A DNA stretch of 64,000 bases. Source: Cycas panzhihuaensis. Lineage: Eukaryota > Cycadophyta. Positions 48,498-58,826 of this stretch are shown one piece after another. Position 1 is the stretch's first letter. Each line of letters starts with the position of its first letter. Location: NCBI GenBank assembly GCA_023213395.1, contig CM041465.1, forward strand, positions 47,313,741 through 47,377,740, read 5' to 3'. The notes under the pieces were generated by a model, which was given only the letters and a program-made list of their open reading frames with translations, had not been told where the DNA came from and searched no databases. The position numbers and the translations under genes are program-made.

Positions 48498-48751
48498 GAT
48501 TATTGATTGGATTCATTGATATATTGGCCTTGTAATCTAAGTTCTATCAATATATTAAGTGGCTATTAATATTCTTAACCTTTTTTAGGTTAAGGGGGAA
48601 TATTAAAGTGTTATTGGGTATAAATAAGGTGATGATATTTGCAATATATAATGATTATATGGGAAAGTAATATGGATGATGTTGGCAACATCAGGTGATG
48701 GTTCAAGGCTCTTTGCATGTGGTTATATAAGAGAGCTTATGAGTGAAGTTG
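48498..48751 (+). repeat. 254-bp direct duplication of F, right copy
   Basis: Begins GATTATTGATTGG immediately after G and ends GAGTGAAGTTG. It continues into F sequence GCAACATCG that the left copy lacks. It is a copy of 40648-40901. Confidence 0.93.
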
Positions 48752-48940
48752 GCAACATCGTTGACTCTCTAGCATGTGGTTTTCATGGGAGAGTGAGTTG
48801 GGTGATGTAAGTGACATATGGCAACTTGATGCTCCTTAGAATGTGACTTACATGAAGGAGTTTTATAGGTAAGATGAGGTGGCAAGTTACCTCTTTGAAT
48901 GTGATTTACATAAGAGAGGGTTGTTGGGTGAGTTTAAGGG
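48680..48940 (+). repeat. Minisatellite of four hairpin-bearing units in element F
   Basis: Four imperfect units about 56-67 bp apart, each with GGCAA followed by a hairpin: 48709-48735 (CTCTT/AAGAG arms), 48765-48793 (CTCTC/GAGAG), 48832-48860 (CTCCTT/AAGGAG) and 48891-48918 (CTCTT/AAGAG). The loops share ATGTG-TT. Arm changes are paired, so the stem is kept. No coding potential is seen. Confidence 0.7.
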
Positions 48941-50020
48941 CAAGAGATGGGCAAGAAGTGGGAAAGAGAAGGATAAGAATGGGCAAGTTAAGTGAGATAC
49001 CTTGGCTACAAAATGATGCAAACTCTATTACTATTGGTTAGTGTGGCATAGATCATTGCACAAAGTTCATATATATGTGATTTATTCAATGAAACAGTGT
49101 GTTTTATTTAGATTATATTCAAGTTTTGCTTCATCAAATGTGTATGAGGTGATAGATAAGTTTAGAATTCATTGTTTATATAAGTGGTTATTATTTATGA
49201 TAGACCTTATACTTTACTAGTTAGATTGATGTTAGCATGAGGGTTTGTGGCCTATTTTGATGCTAGTTCAATATGTGTACATATCTGAATAAGTCTAATG
49301 TGGAACCAATATAGAGTGTTTAATAAAAATTATAAGTGTAAATGGAAATATCAATGACAAGAAGCCTTAAAAGCAATTTTACCTTTGTCATAGTATGAAA
49401 TGAGAGTTGGTTGTCTCACGTACCCCTCTTAGGTTGAATTGTAACAAGTACCATGATATAGATGGTGAAGCTGGTGCATGTTGAGATTTGCCTCCTATAT
49501 TTTAATAGCAAAAGTTATAGTGGACAGGTATTAGGTGCCTTGTTAAAGTTATTTGTGGCATATTTTTCCCATTAAGTGAGTGTTTAGACCAGTCAAAGGC
49601 CTTCCATTTGATTTTTTTTAGTGTATTGGAATGCACACATCTTAAACAAAGATCATAGTAGTAGTATTACAAAAGTTTGAAGCCTCTGGGATGTTTGAAC
49701 AAAGCTTGCAAATAGTGTGATCTACAAGGGAATGCATTGTGATTAGTGTAGATGTCAAGAGTTATTGATATATCATGTTGAGTATTATCTAATTATAAGT
49801 TTTGTCCTTCATTTCTTTACTTATCTGAGCCATTGTTTAGCAATGTAGAGGTTTTTTTTCCTAACATTATATTTGAGATGGAAGGAGGACCTAGTGAAAG
49901 ATTGATGATGAGGAGCCATCGTTTGAAGAGACATAGATTATAACCTCATATTCTATTAAAGGTTGAAGACATGTAGGATGATTAAAGATCATAGATCAAT
50001 ATGCTAGTCAAAGCTCATGA
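48941..50020 (+). other. Internal region of element F, no domain recognised
   Basis: About 1.1 kb with stops in all frames. No Copia motif is readable, and it may be a deleted or untranslated region. Confidence 0.5.
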
Positions 50021-50640
50021 TAGACACCAACATTCCAATGAAAGAAGATTTATAATAGAGAGTTGTATTAGAGGAGTGTTATGCAGGATTTAGGTCCTTT
50101 ATCTCTAAGGAAAGAACTCGATCAATTTACAAGTTAGTAAGACTTATTACACAGAAGATTTCTAGTTGGAAGGATTCAAGTATGAGGAGATATTATACAC
50201 TAGTCTCTATGTTTATTGGTCCATTTGATCCTTGCTTTAGTAGCTTTAGATAGTTGGGTGTAATATCAAATGAATGAGATATCAGTGTTCCTTAATAGAG
50301 ACTTAAATAGGAGATTCACATGGCTCAAGCGGCTTAACCTCTTGGTTTAGTCAAAGGAATATGGCCGAGTTTTATGGACAAAATATCAGGTGCAAAGAGA
50401 GTTGTATGGTTATAGGGACTATTGGAGTCAAATCCAAAGAATTGAGCACATACTAAGCATAGCACTATTACATCTAAGAGAAGATCATATTATAGAAGAT
50501 ACAGGTTGAAGATTGTCTAAGTGGAGATCAACTTGCATACGTGTTCACCAAGCTCAAACTAAAGATCACTACATTGACATTTGTGCATATTAGGTAAGGT
50601 TATCCTTAAGAAAGGATCTATTGCCACGGATAAACCTTGT
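50021..50640 (+). pseudogene. RT and RNase H remnants of element F
   Basis: Worn fragments in Copia order. The first is an RT start with REL and QDLGPLSLRKELDQF (about 50061-50130, compare TWDLVxLPxGK). Next is a substrate-binding block ISVFLNRDLNRRFTW (about 50280-50325, compare AFLNGDLxEEIYM). After a large deletion comes the RNase H tail HLREDHIIED (about 50470-50505) and DQLAYVFTKLKLK (about 50536-50575, compare DQLADIFTKxL). Stops and frameshifts separate them. The RT active site and most of RNase H are missing. Confidence 0.72.
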
Positions 50641-50657
50641 TATCCCATATTTACATT

Positions 50658-50666
50658 AAGAGGGGA
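50658..50666 (+). promoter_or_regulatory. Polypurine tract of element F
   Basis: AAGAGGGGA directly before the 3' LTR. Confidence 0.85.
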
Positions 50667-50989
50667 TATTGGAATATGTGTATACATTATCGACTAATAT
50701 AAAGTAGGCTTATTTATATGCCTAAATTATTGGTGGGATATTTATGAATTGATGGATTTAATAATATAAATGTAATTATATTATAACATTGTAGATCTAT
50801 AAATATAGATCAAAGTCTAACCTTATGTATAACATTAGATTTATCAAAAATGTGAATAATATTATTTAGTGATTTTTTACCCATAAGGGTTTCCCATAGT
50901 AATCTGGTATTCCATGTGATTATTTTCTATTGTAATCTACCTGATGAGAAAGATTCTCTTAACCTTATTTGTAAATATATTTTCCACCA
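50667..50989 (+). repeat. 3' LTR of element F
   Basis: 323 bp, TATTGGAATATG to TTTCCACCA, followed by the duplication TATCT (50990-50994). A TATA box lies at 50798-50805. Confidence 0.92.
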
Positions 50990-50994
50990 TATCT

Positions 50995-52075
50995 TATACC
51001 TCAATTTATTCCTTGATCTCCTTATTGATAGGTATCTCCCACCTTAGTAGCTCCCCATTAATGGATTTCCATTCTTAATTCATGTGTATTATATCAATTT
51101 ATATCATACTATTCATTGACAAGGTCTTCACTAGATTGTTCTTCAATTTGTTAAGTTAGTTCTTTTCTTCCTCCTACCTAATCTTCTAATTTCTCATGAT
51201 GAATTCCTAATTTGGCTAGGATTTCTTTATAATATTCCTCTTGATATTTATTCTTAAAATTTGTAAATGTTTCATCAAAAGTAGGCTTATTAATGTACTT
51301 ATTTTGATACTCAAGCCACCACCCTCTAATTCATTCATCAAAGAGTATGAGAAATATTTTTTAGAAGAGTTCCCACTTAATATAACAAAATATATTAGAG
51401 GCCCATGTGTGAACCTTTACATCCTAATATAGCTTAATAATTATAAAATTTCTAATTTTTACTATTTTAATAATTTTAAAATGTTCTTAAATCTTATCTA
51501 ACTATTTAATGGGTCATATTTCTCCCTCCCCTATGAAAATAAAGATAATAACTTTAAATAATAATTATTATATTAAATCAATTCTAAAATATATCAAATA
51601 ATAGCTTTAAATGATGGTCTCTAAATCAGGATTTTAACACTTTAGATAAAATTGAGTTATGATGTATGTAGCAAAAGTTATGACCCCTTTAACATAGATC
51701 ATAATTAGGGTTTTTAGGTATTATATTGATACTTATTGCTAAAATGCTAATAATATTTTACTCATATCTTTGGTTGATATAAAACTAGTTCTAATAGAAA
51801 TTAGATATTAAAACACATAGATTTCTAAAAAATAAAAATCAACTAGACACCTATAGCTAAAGTTATAGATATTTGAAGTTGTAGCAATTGATTTTAAGCC
51901 TAAAAATAATGATAGACAACACACCCAAACTATATTTCTTACGATTTTTATAATTTCACTCCAAAACCTATGATATAACCACTCAAAATTTATAAAATAG
52001 GCTTGGCAAACTTAAATTCTTTTTTTTTTTGTTTATACTCTAAAAAATGTAGTTCCTTGATATGCGAACAACAAG
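50995..52075 (-). other. 5' leader of element E
   Basis: Non-coding region between the E primer-binding site and the F insertion. Its part 51750-51980 is similar, on the minus strand, to 57863-58130 on the plus strand, the leader of element I. The open stretch 51241-51432 is not convincing as a gene. Confidence 0.6.
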
Positions 52076-52087
52076 GCTCTAATACCA
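52076..52087 (-). promoter_or_regulatory. Primer-binding site of element E
   Basis: Minus-strand TGGTATTAGAGC, seven bases inside the LTR start. It is a tRNA-Met-type site with one C-to-T change. Confidence 0.82.
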
Positions 52088-52094
52088 CTTGAAG

Positions 52095-52434
52095 TGATTC
52101 TAAATTGGATCTACTTCTAAAAACATAGAAAAGAAAACTAAAATGAAGGATGAATAGGCAACTTACCTTAGGTACTAAGTGCCAAATAAAATTATGATTA
52201 ATCTAAAAATAAAACTTACATAAATGATTTAGGGATCTCCCTTATTTATAGGTGTTAATATGGATCCCTATCAAAAAAACCAACTTCAATAATAATATTA
52301 ATAATAAAATACCAACTTTCTAATATAAAAAATGACTTCATATAATTTAAAAGTATCACTCCCTAATAATAATAATAATAAAATTGACTTCTAATAAAAT
52401 GCCAGCTTCTCCTCAACATAATAGGGTCACTACA
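52095..52434 (-). repeat. 5' LTR of element E
   Basis: 340 bp, TGATTCTAAATTGG to CACTACA. A minus-strand TATA box TATAAATA lies at 52243-52250. Confidence 0.88.
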
Positions 52435-53431
52435 AATACCCAAGTAAGCAACTACTCCCTCTTATTATTGAAAATCAAATTAACCCATTATTACTATTAG
52501 GGTTTTATGCTTATTCTTCAGTCCTCTTTTAATTATGAACTTTAAGTCCATTATTTTATTCAATCTATTGAACAACATTGTTTACTTAAACTATAGGCTA
52601 ATGTTTTACTCTTATTTTTACCTAATCTACTAAAAATATCTAAATATAGAACATAAGTATTACTCTAAGGATACTAAACTTTAAACCTCAAGATTTTATA
52701 GCTATACCTTTGATATAGCTACAATATAAAAACAACAAGTAGAGTAAATAAAGGGCATTAAATTTGTAAGGTGATGTTCATTTCTAAAACATCAAAGGGG
52801 AATCTTACTAGTCTTCTAATGTCTCTCCTTTATGGTGCTAATTTCATGGATTTTTAGCCTCCCCTTTTCTTTATTAATTATTAATGCCTATTTGGTTTAC
52901 ATTTCTTATAATTGAACATGGCATGAAAAGAGCAACCAATATTGTTGTCCCATTATCTTACATAAGTGTCACTATTATAGCTTTTCCTTATTTATGTTCA
53001 AATAAAGATAAATTTAGCTATTATAACAAAAGGATATAGGCATACCTTACTACTTTAATCATTATAACATCCTAAAATTAGTTCTTGGTAGAGATCCACA
53101 TTCACCTAGATTGCTAATGTTAACTCTTTATGGTTTCATCTCCTTCCACCATGCTACATGGAGGACTAGTTTTAAGGCAATTTCAAAATGGTAGGCTCAA
53201 TCTTCTTAACTTATTATTATCACACACTCATATATTTTTATTTCATGATAATGATAGATAAAATCCCTTTCATCTTCCTTCTCTTTAAAACCTATAAGCT
53301 ATAACAAATCAAAGTTGTATGTTATTCATATGTAATATATTACCCCAATGCTACTTTTCTAATCTAAGATCTATATTATTTCACTAAGGGATGTATCTCT
53401 TCCAATACTTGACTATTAAGATTAAAGTATA
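52435..53431. other. AT-rich interval between elements E and H
   Basis: About 1 kb with no gene, LTR or domain that I recognise. Confidence 0.5.
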
Positions 53432-53636
53432 TGATGAAATCAAATAAGCAAACAAACAAACAAGTGAAAACACCAAGATCTAAAATAATATCATAATTTA
53501 CCTTCAATTAAAATAGATAAAGATATTATAATATATAATATGTTTATATACCCACTAAATGGGTGAAAATACAATTATTTATAGGCCAACCAAAAACCCA
53601 AAATAATAAATGTGCATTACATTTTATTTTCCAACA
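53432..53636 (-). repeat. 3' LTR of element H
   Basis: 205 bp aligning with 57006-57209, including AAATGGGTGAAAATA and the TTTTCCAACA end. Confidence 0.9.
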
Positions 53637-53647
53637 CTCCCCCTTAA
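53637..53647 (-). promoter_or_regulatory. Polypurine tract of element H
   Basis: The minus strand reads TTAAGGGGGAG next to the LTR. Confidence 0.85.
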
Positions 53648-53679
53648 TGCAGGTCATTTGTACTTCTAATAACTTATCC

Positions 53680-53805
53680 TTGGAAATATCTTGTAGATGA
53701 TGTCTTCAACTTGATCTTTATCAATCCTGTGGAAATATCTTTATTGTAAGATGATGTCTTCAACTCGATTTTCATCTTCAATCCTATAGTGATGTCTTTG
53801 TTGCA
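53680..53805. repeat. Imperfect tandem repeat in element H
   Basis: About two units near 60 bp, each with GATGATGTCTTCAACT-GAT, then CAATCCT-T-G and ATATCTT or TGATGTCTTTG. It lies at the 3' end of the internal region. Confidence 0.6.
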
Positions 53806-53920
53806 ATAGCTCTAGGAAGTATAAAACTTGATTCTTCATCATGGTTGGTTTAATCTGATTTTAATGTAGATCATGTAAGTGACCATCTTCACAAATATCA
53901 AGTACATCTTTAAATATAAC

Positions 53921-54749
53921 CTATTTATCATTAGAATTATCTGTAGAATGAACATCAATAATCGGTATCAATTCTTCTTCTTGATCAACATATCCAACAA
54001 TGATTTCTTTAACCTTTGGAGTGAAATATTTATCAATTTGATTATTCTTTAAACTTGAATAAATCACTAGAGTCATCTTCAATAGGACCATCAGATTTAT
54101 ATTTAATTTCCTTTGAAATAATAATATCATCTAAATATGCACTCTCAACATCTTCAATAGTAGTTGTAGCCTCATCAATGCATTCAACCATAGCCTCTTT
54201 ACGTTCAATAGAAATTTCATTAATACTTAGACATTCTTGACATATTGTTTCATCAGTATCGATAATACTTTCTTCATTTATTTTACCTGTATCATAATCA
54301 TCACTAATCATATGTGTCTTTCTAATCATTTATTGTATCTCTTCAAGAGTTTGTTCAAATACATCTCTTAAAAAATCCTAAGCTTCCTTGGTAAACTAAC
54401 ATGATGAACCTTAGGAATGATCAAATGATGTGCTAAAAGAAAATCAACCTTATCTAATGTAGGAAGAATCATGATAATTTCCTCTTTGTCTTTCTTTTCA
54501 TGATTTTTTTTCTTCTTCTTCATCTTTAGGAATATCATACCCATCATTAACAAATTTCTATAAACCTCTAGCTATGAATAGACATCTCATTTTAATTATC
54601 CAAAAGAAATAGTTTCTTCCATTATACTTAAGTATCAGAAGATGTAAATCCTTTAAGTAATATTCATTTGTCTCATGAACGTATATGACCACGTCGTTCT
54701 CCTCCATGATTGTAAATGTATCTCCTAATAACATGTCCCTTTTGATCAA
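53921..54749 (-). pseudogene. gag: Copia-type gag N-terminus of element H
   Basis: On the minus strand the open segment 54558-54749 reads LLILKYNGRNYFFWIIKMRC and LFIARGL, the Copia Gag start (xFxGxNYxxWxxKM ... ARGLW). After a stop it continues through an acidic stretch (54368-54553, KDEEE/KKK-rich) and two more segments (54042-54329 and 53921-54130) with many Asp, Glu and Ser. These are not matched to any Pol domain. Upstream of 54661 there are residues that are unlikely to be original, so the true start is probably the Met shortly before LLILKYNG. No zinc knuckle or protease is seen. Confidence 0.72.
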
Positions 54750-57005
54750 TCAACAAACACACCTAATATTGGTAACTTGCCCATTAATCATACTCAATAA
54801 TCTTTCTCATACCTCATATCCCTCTTAATACTAACTTTATCATATCATTGTCTTATACATCCCTCATATCACCAAATAGTCACATACAAAGAATACCTAA
54901 AACGCTCACTTCACCAAATCAATGCCTTATACATGTCACAAAGATCATGTACATCTCATGTTTCCATTAAATTACCAAGACACATCACACTTCACTTAAT
55001 TGTCTTAATGGTCAAAACAAGACTCATGCTACACACATCACCATACAACAAACTCATGTATACATTATTGTCAAACAAGCCCCCTTTTTTCAATGCATCA
55101 CATATCAGTCTATATGTCTTATCTTCTCAAATTTAGTACCTTCTTAATACTCATCAAATAAGCAACCAAAAGAAAATCATCTCAAATGCATATAAGATGG
55201 GCCACATAATCACATAACTCTATCAATAAGATAATAGAAATCTTATCCTTGATTTTAGAAACTCCTTCTACCTCCAAGTCCTTTGTAGAAACTAAATATA
55301 TAAATTATAATAAATTTCTTTAAAATGATTTAAAACAGCCTTTAGGATTCAAAAAAGGTTAGTCTAAGGTCAAGGAATAGGCAAGAGAATGATGTAAGAG
55401 TTACAAAATAAAATTTTATTTGGTTACTATGTAGGGATCTAATACAAAGACTCAAGTTTAGACTAAAAATACTTTATGAAAATAACATTAAAATATGTCA
55501 AATCATACACCAAAATGACAGACTCTAAGTTAGGATTCTAGTGTTATAAACAACTCAAAAAATGGACTCCTTGAACTCAAGATATTAAGGAAAACATACA
55601 GATACCCTTTTATAAAAAATTAAATAAAAAATAAATGGGAGATTTAGGGTTTAGCACCCTTCACTACTTAATTGTTGGTCATATGACGCTACAAAGAACT
55701 AAGGGCTAAAGTCACTAGGGACCAATAAATTTCAAACTCATATCCGATTTAATTAAGTTTTTAAAACTTAAAGAAAAAACTATAATAATCCTAATTTAAA
55801 AAATATGATTTGCGCATAGATTTCTATTGGGTGAAGTGACTATAATAAAAATATTTACCTTCTCACACTCCACTCTCCTTGATTAAATCTTAAGATTATT
55901 TGTAGGTCTAGATTTGAGCCGTGACAACATTGGCATAGATCTAGCTTTATATTGATAACAAATTTGTATAAAATGCGTATAAAAATGTTAAGACCATCAA
56001 ATGTCGTTTGTATAAATAATATTAAATATTACCCATCTACAGATTTTTTAGAAATACAATGTGTGCACTATACAAGTGCTATTGATGGTGGACATAAGGA
56101 CTGAGAAAATGTGAATTGAGGCATCATTGAATAGATGTACTAAGCTAAAGCCAGACATTTACCTTTTAGTCATAAATGGGTGACTAAATTGAAGTGTATG
56201 ATGATAAATATAAATTAAATACATTACATAACTCAACAGGCAATGAAGAATATCAAACAGTGAGTGATTTAATATATATTGCCTTAATAGAAATATCAAA
56301 TCAATGACAAAACACTATTATGTGAAATACCTTTACTTTAGCCTACAAACTTTCAATGCCCAACTACCATAAATATCTAGTGACTTGCATATATAACTCC
56401 ATGGCAACATATAACCATGCAATTGCTATCTCACTCATGCAACCATGTATTTCTCAATGGCTTGATTACTTTGCATTATAACTGCATTTATCTAAGTAAT
56501 GATTTTGAGTAATCTTCCTTTCGTAAACCATAACTTGAGATTATTTACAAAAGCTATAAATGTTATTCTCTAATGATAACTCAACTCTATTCAATGCCAT
56601 ATTAATGCAAGAAAAATCTCCTTTCATACTACAAAGAGTATTGCACCTTCTCCACAATCATTGTGAGCTTAGTTATATCCTACGTCTGAGCAATGGTGAG
56701 TACTATCGAGCACCTCCTACATCTAAGCAATGGTGAGCACTACAAAATGCCTCTTCACACATTAATAGATCTAGGGTTTCACCAAAGAAATTACCAGGTA
56801 ACGCAACTTGTAACACTCAATGAAGCTAATTATAAACCATAAACCCATGAATATAATCATGATCCAGTATTAGCAAACTAATAATGGCCTTACAAAGTCA
56901 TCTCCTCATATATCAACAAAACTAGGGTTTTCACAAATAAATTGGAACACCTATAAATAGATCAAATCCTTCTAATAAACCTTGCTACACCTTATTTTGA
57001 TACTA
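54750..57005 (-). other. Leader of element H, with an inverted relative of element I
   Basis: About 2.2 kb without recognised genes. 55420-55610 is the reverse complement, with divergence, of 58240-58440. This indicates a shared leader or an inserted fragment of the I family. The rest shows nothing. Confidence 0.55.
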
Positions 57006-57209
57006 TGTTGAAATTAAATAAGCAAATAAACAAATAAGTGAAACACCAATATCCAAAATCATATCATAAGATATCTTCAATTAAAACAGATAAAGGTATT
57101 ACAATACATAATATATTTATATAACCATTAAATGGGTGAAAATATAATTATTTATAGCTTGGCCAAAAACCCAAAATAATAAATGTGTATTACATTTTAT
57201 TTTCCAACA
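57006..57209 (-). repeat. 5' LTR of element H
   Basis: 204 bp, TGTTGAAATTAAAT to TTTTCCAACA. A minus-strand TATAAATA lies at 57149-57156. Confidence 0.9.
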
Positions 57210-57621
57210 ATATTAAAATTCCCTATGCAATGCTCTTATTATCAATCTATGACTTGTAATAATAATACCCCATATTTGATAGAAGGAAATAGGTAATTAT
57301 AAGATTTTGAATATCTTGTGCACTACACTTCTTATAGATAATGCCAACTATTCTTTAAGTTTTTTTTGGTATTGATTGCAACAAAAGATTTATAATGATG
57401 TTTAAAGGTACCATTATCACATGTAATAGAAATTCATAATTACCATATTTGTTTCTTGACATAAACTACCAAAATTTCTTTCCTACTAATAATATTAGAA
57501 AATCCCTATAATCACGTCTAGAAATAGAATTTATCCCTCTCTATTATTATTGAAATAGCTTGGTTCACACTTCACGAGAAAAAGTTGTAATTCACAATTA
57601 TGCAAATTAATATTATTATGA
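57210..57621. other. AT-rich interval
   Basis: No gene or element end recognised. Confidence 0.5.
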
Positions 57622-58450
57622 TGTTGGTACTTTATGATAGGTCCCAGAAATAGTTAAGTTATGTATTATAAATATATACTTAATGTACCATGTTATATTT
57701 AGTTGTTATAATATTATTCTAGTGTTAATCTAGGGTACCTTAAGGGTGCCATTATGATTTTAGTGTGTATTTATTTATTTTCATTTGTGTATTATTATTT
57801 TTTATCAATTTTACTTTTTTACATGCTATCAAAGTAAATTTATTTTTGAATATGGTATTAAATCCATAGTGAGAAGTAAGGTTTTAGAGAGAAATTATAA
57901 AAATTATAAGGAATTTAGTTTCAACCTATTGTCTATTGCTATCTTTAGTGTCTAAATTCTACTACTTTATATTTAAATAGCCATAACTTTAGCTGCAAGT
58001 ATCTAATTAGCCTCAAATAATTTTTGAATATATGTGTCTTAATGTCTAAATTATATTAGAAGTGGTTTGTAAAAAATTATCAGTATTTTAGTATTAGGTA
58101 TTATTACAATCCTTAAAAACCCTAACGTGTCTTAAAGCATACATTATTTAAAAAGGATAATCTTTTAATTTGAAGATCTAGTTCAAAAGTTATTGTTAAT
58201 TTAGTAAACAGTGTTAAACTCTAACTTGCTAATTTTATTTTTCAAAAAGACACCTATACATTTTTTTACTATCTTGAGTTCTATGATTTTATTTTTTAAA
58301 CTATCTAAACTATTAAAATCCTAACTTAGAACTCATTATTTTAGTATATAATTTAATATATTTTAGTTCTATTTTTATAAAGAAAGTTTAGTCCAAACTC
58401 GAGTCTTTGTGTTACATCCTTATATGGTAACCAAATAAATTTTTCTTTTA
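57622..58450 (+). mobile_element. Element I: 5' LTR and leader fragment, cut by J
   Basis: A likely LTR (57622-57852, TGTTGGTACT to GAATA) is followed by TGGTATTAAATCC (57853-57865), a worn primer-binding site, and then about 585 bp of leader. The leader resembles, on the opposite strand, that of E (51750-51980) and part of H (55420-55610). Copia J begins at 58451. The remainder of I would lie beyond the window. The LTR contains TATTATAAATATA and GGTACCTTAAGGGT, shared with the solo LTR at 19512-19730. Confidence 0.62.
57853..57865 (+). promoter_or_regulatory. Primer-binding site of element I
   Basis: TGGTATTAAATCC, tRNA-Met-like with several changes, just after the putative LTR. Confidence 0.55.
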
Positions 58451-58814
58451 TGTTAATATGGCAGTTAATTATTAAGCTACTTAGTTAATGTTAATGTGGT
58501 TTAATTAAGTGAAAAGACACGAAGCCAAAAGGTGTGACTTATTCGAAGGGTCATAACCCTAATCGGGTGACACTTCTTGGAAGAATATATAATTCTTAAA
58601 TCATTGTATATTCAATGTATCAATTCATTGTGAAATAATCAAGCGATCCATTAAGGATCCTTTTGTGGTGGATTTTTTCCCAAAATGATTTTCCCATGTA
58701 AATCCTATGTACTATGCATCTATTTTTTGTGTGTATATTTGTTTGCTTACTATGTATGGTTAAAGATTCTATGGAGGATGGGAATATTTGTGTATGATTT
58801 CATGTTCCTAAATA
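58451..58814 (+). repeat. 5' LTR of element J
   Basis: Inferred LTR of 364 bp, TGTTAATATGGCAG to CCTAAATA, based on the terminal TG and the adjacent perfect-looking primer-binding site. The second LTR is outside the window. Confidence 0.7.
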
Positions 58815-58826
58815 TGGTATCAAAGC
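58815..58826 (+). promoter_or_regulatory. Primer-binding site of element J
   Basis: TGGTATCAAAGC, initiator tRNA-Met type with one change. Confidence 0.85.

Larger units (their letters stand above)
39147..50989 (+). mobile_element. Element F: Copia nested in E and hosting G
   Basis: Plus-strand LTR retrotransposon with LTRs 39147-39471 and 50667-50989, a primer-binding site (39472-39483), a polypurine tract (50658-50666), and a perfect TATCT duplication (39142-39146 and 50990-50994). Worn RT and RNase H pieces at 50030-50640 identify it as Copia. Most of gag, protease and integrase is not recognisable, and long untranslated repeat-bearing DNA is present, so it was probably a deleted, non-autonomous copy. 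Copia G interrupts it and a 254-bp piece of F is duplicated around G. Confidence 0.92.
37621..52434 (-). mobile_element. Element E: minus-strand LTR retrotransposon hosting nest 2
   Basis: LTRs 37621-37958 and 52095-52434 match along their length. The right one is bordered inside by GCTCTAATACCA (minus-strand TGGTATTAGAGC, a tRNA-Met site) and the left by a minus-strand polypurine tract. The LTRs therefore belong to one minus-strand element, split by element F (39147-50989). About 2.3 kb of internal sequence remains and no gag or pol domain is recognisable, so it may be a non-autonomous or internally deleted element. I could not find an exact target duplication (TAAAT left, AATAC right). Superfamily is unassigned. 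Confidence 0.82.
53432..57209 (-). mobile_element. Element H: short LTR retrotransposon with gag remnant
   Basis: LTRs of about 205 bp (53432-53636 and 57006-57209) with TG...TTTTCCAACA ends. The left is followed by CTCCCCCTTAA (minus-strand polypurine tract) and the right preceded by a minus-strand primer-binding site (ATAGTATCAAAATAAGG, worn). Total length is 3.8 kb. Only a Copia-type gag N-terminus is recognisable, so it is non-autonomous or internally deleted. Flanks GTATA and ATATT do not give a clean target duplication. Confidence 0.82.

Noticed and set aside
37616-52439. Target duplication for element E
   Set aside because: TAAAT and AATAC do not match well enough. Shifting the boundary gives partial matches only, so none is claimed.
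53427-57214. Target duplication for element H
   Set aside because: GTATA and ATATT are both low-complexity and differ.
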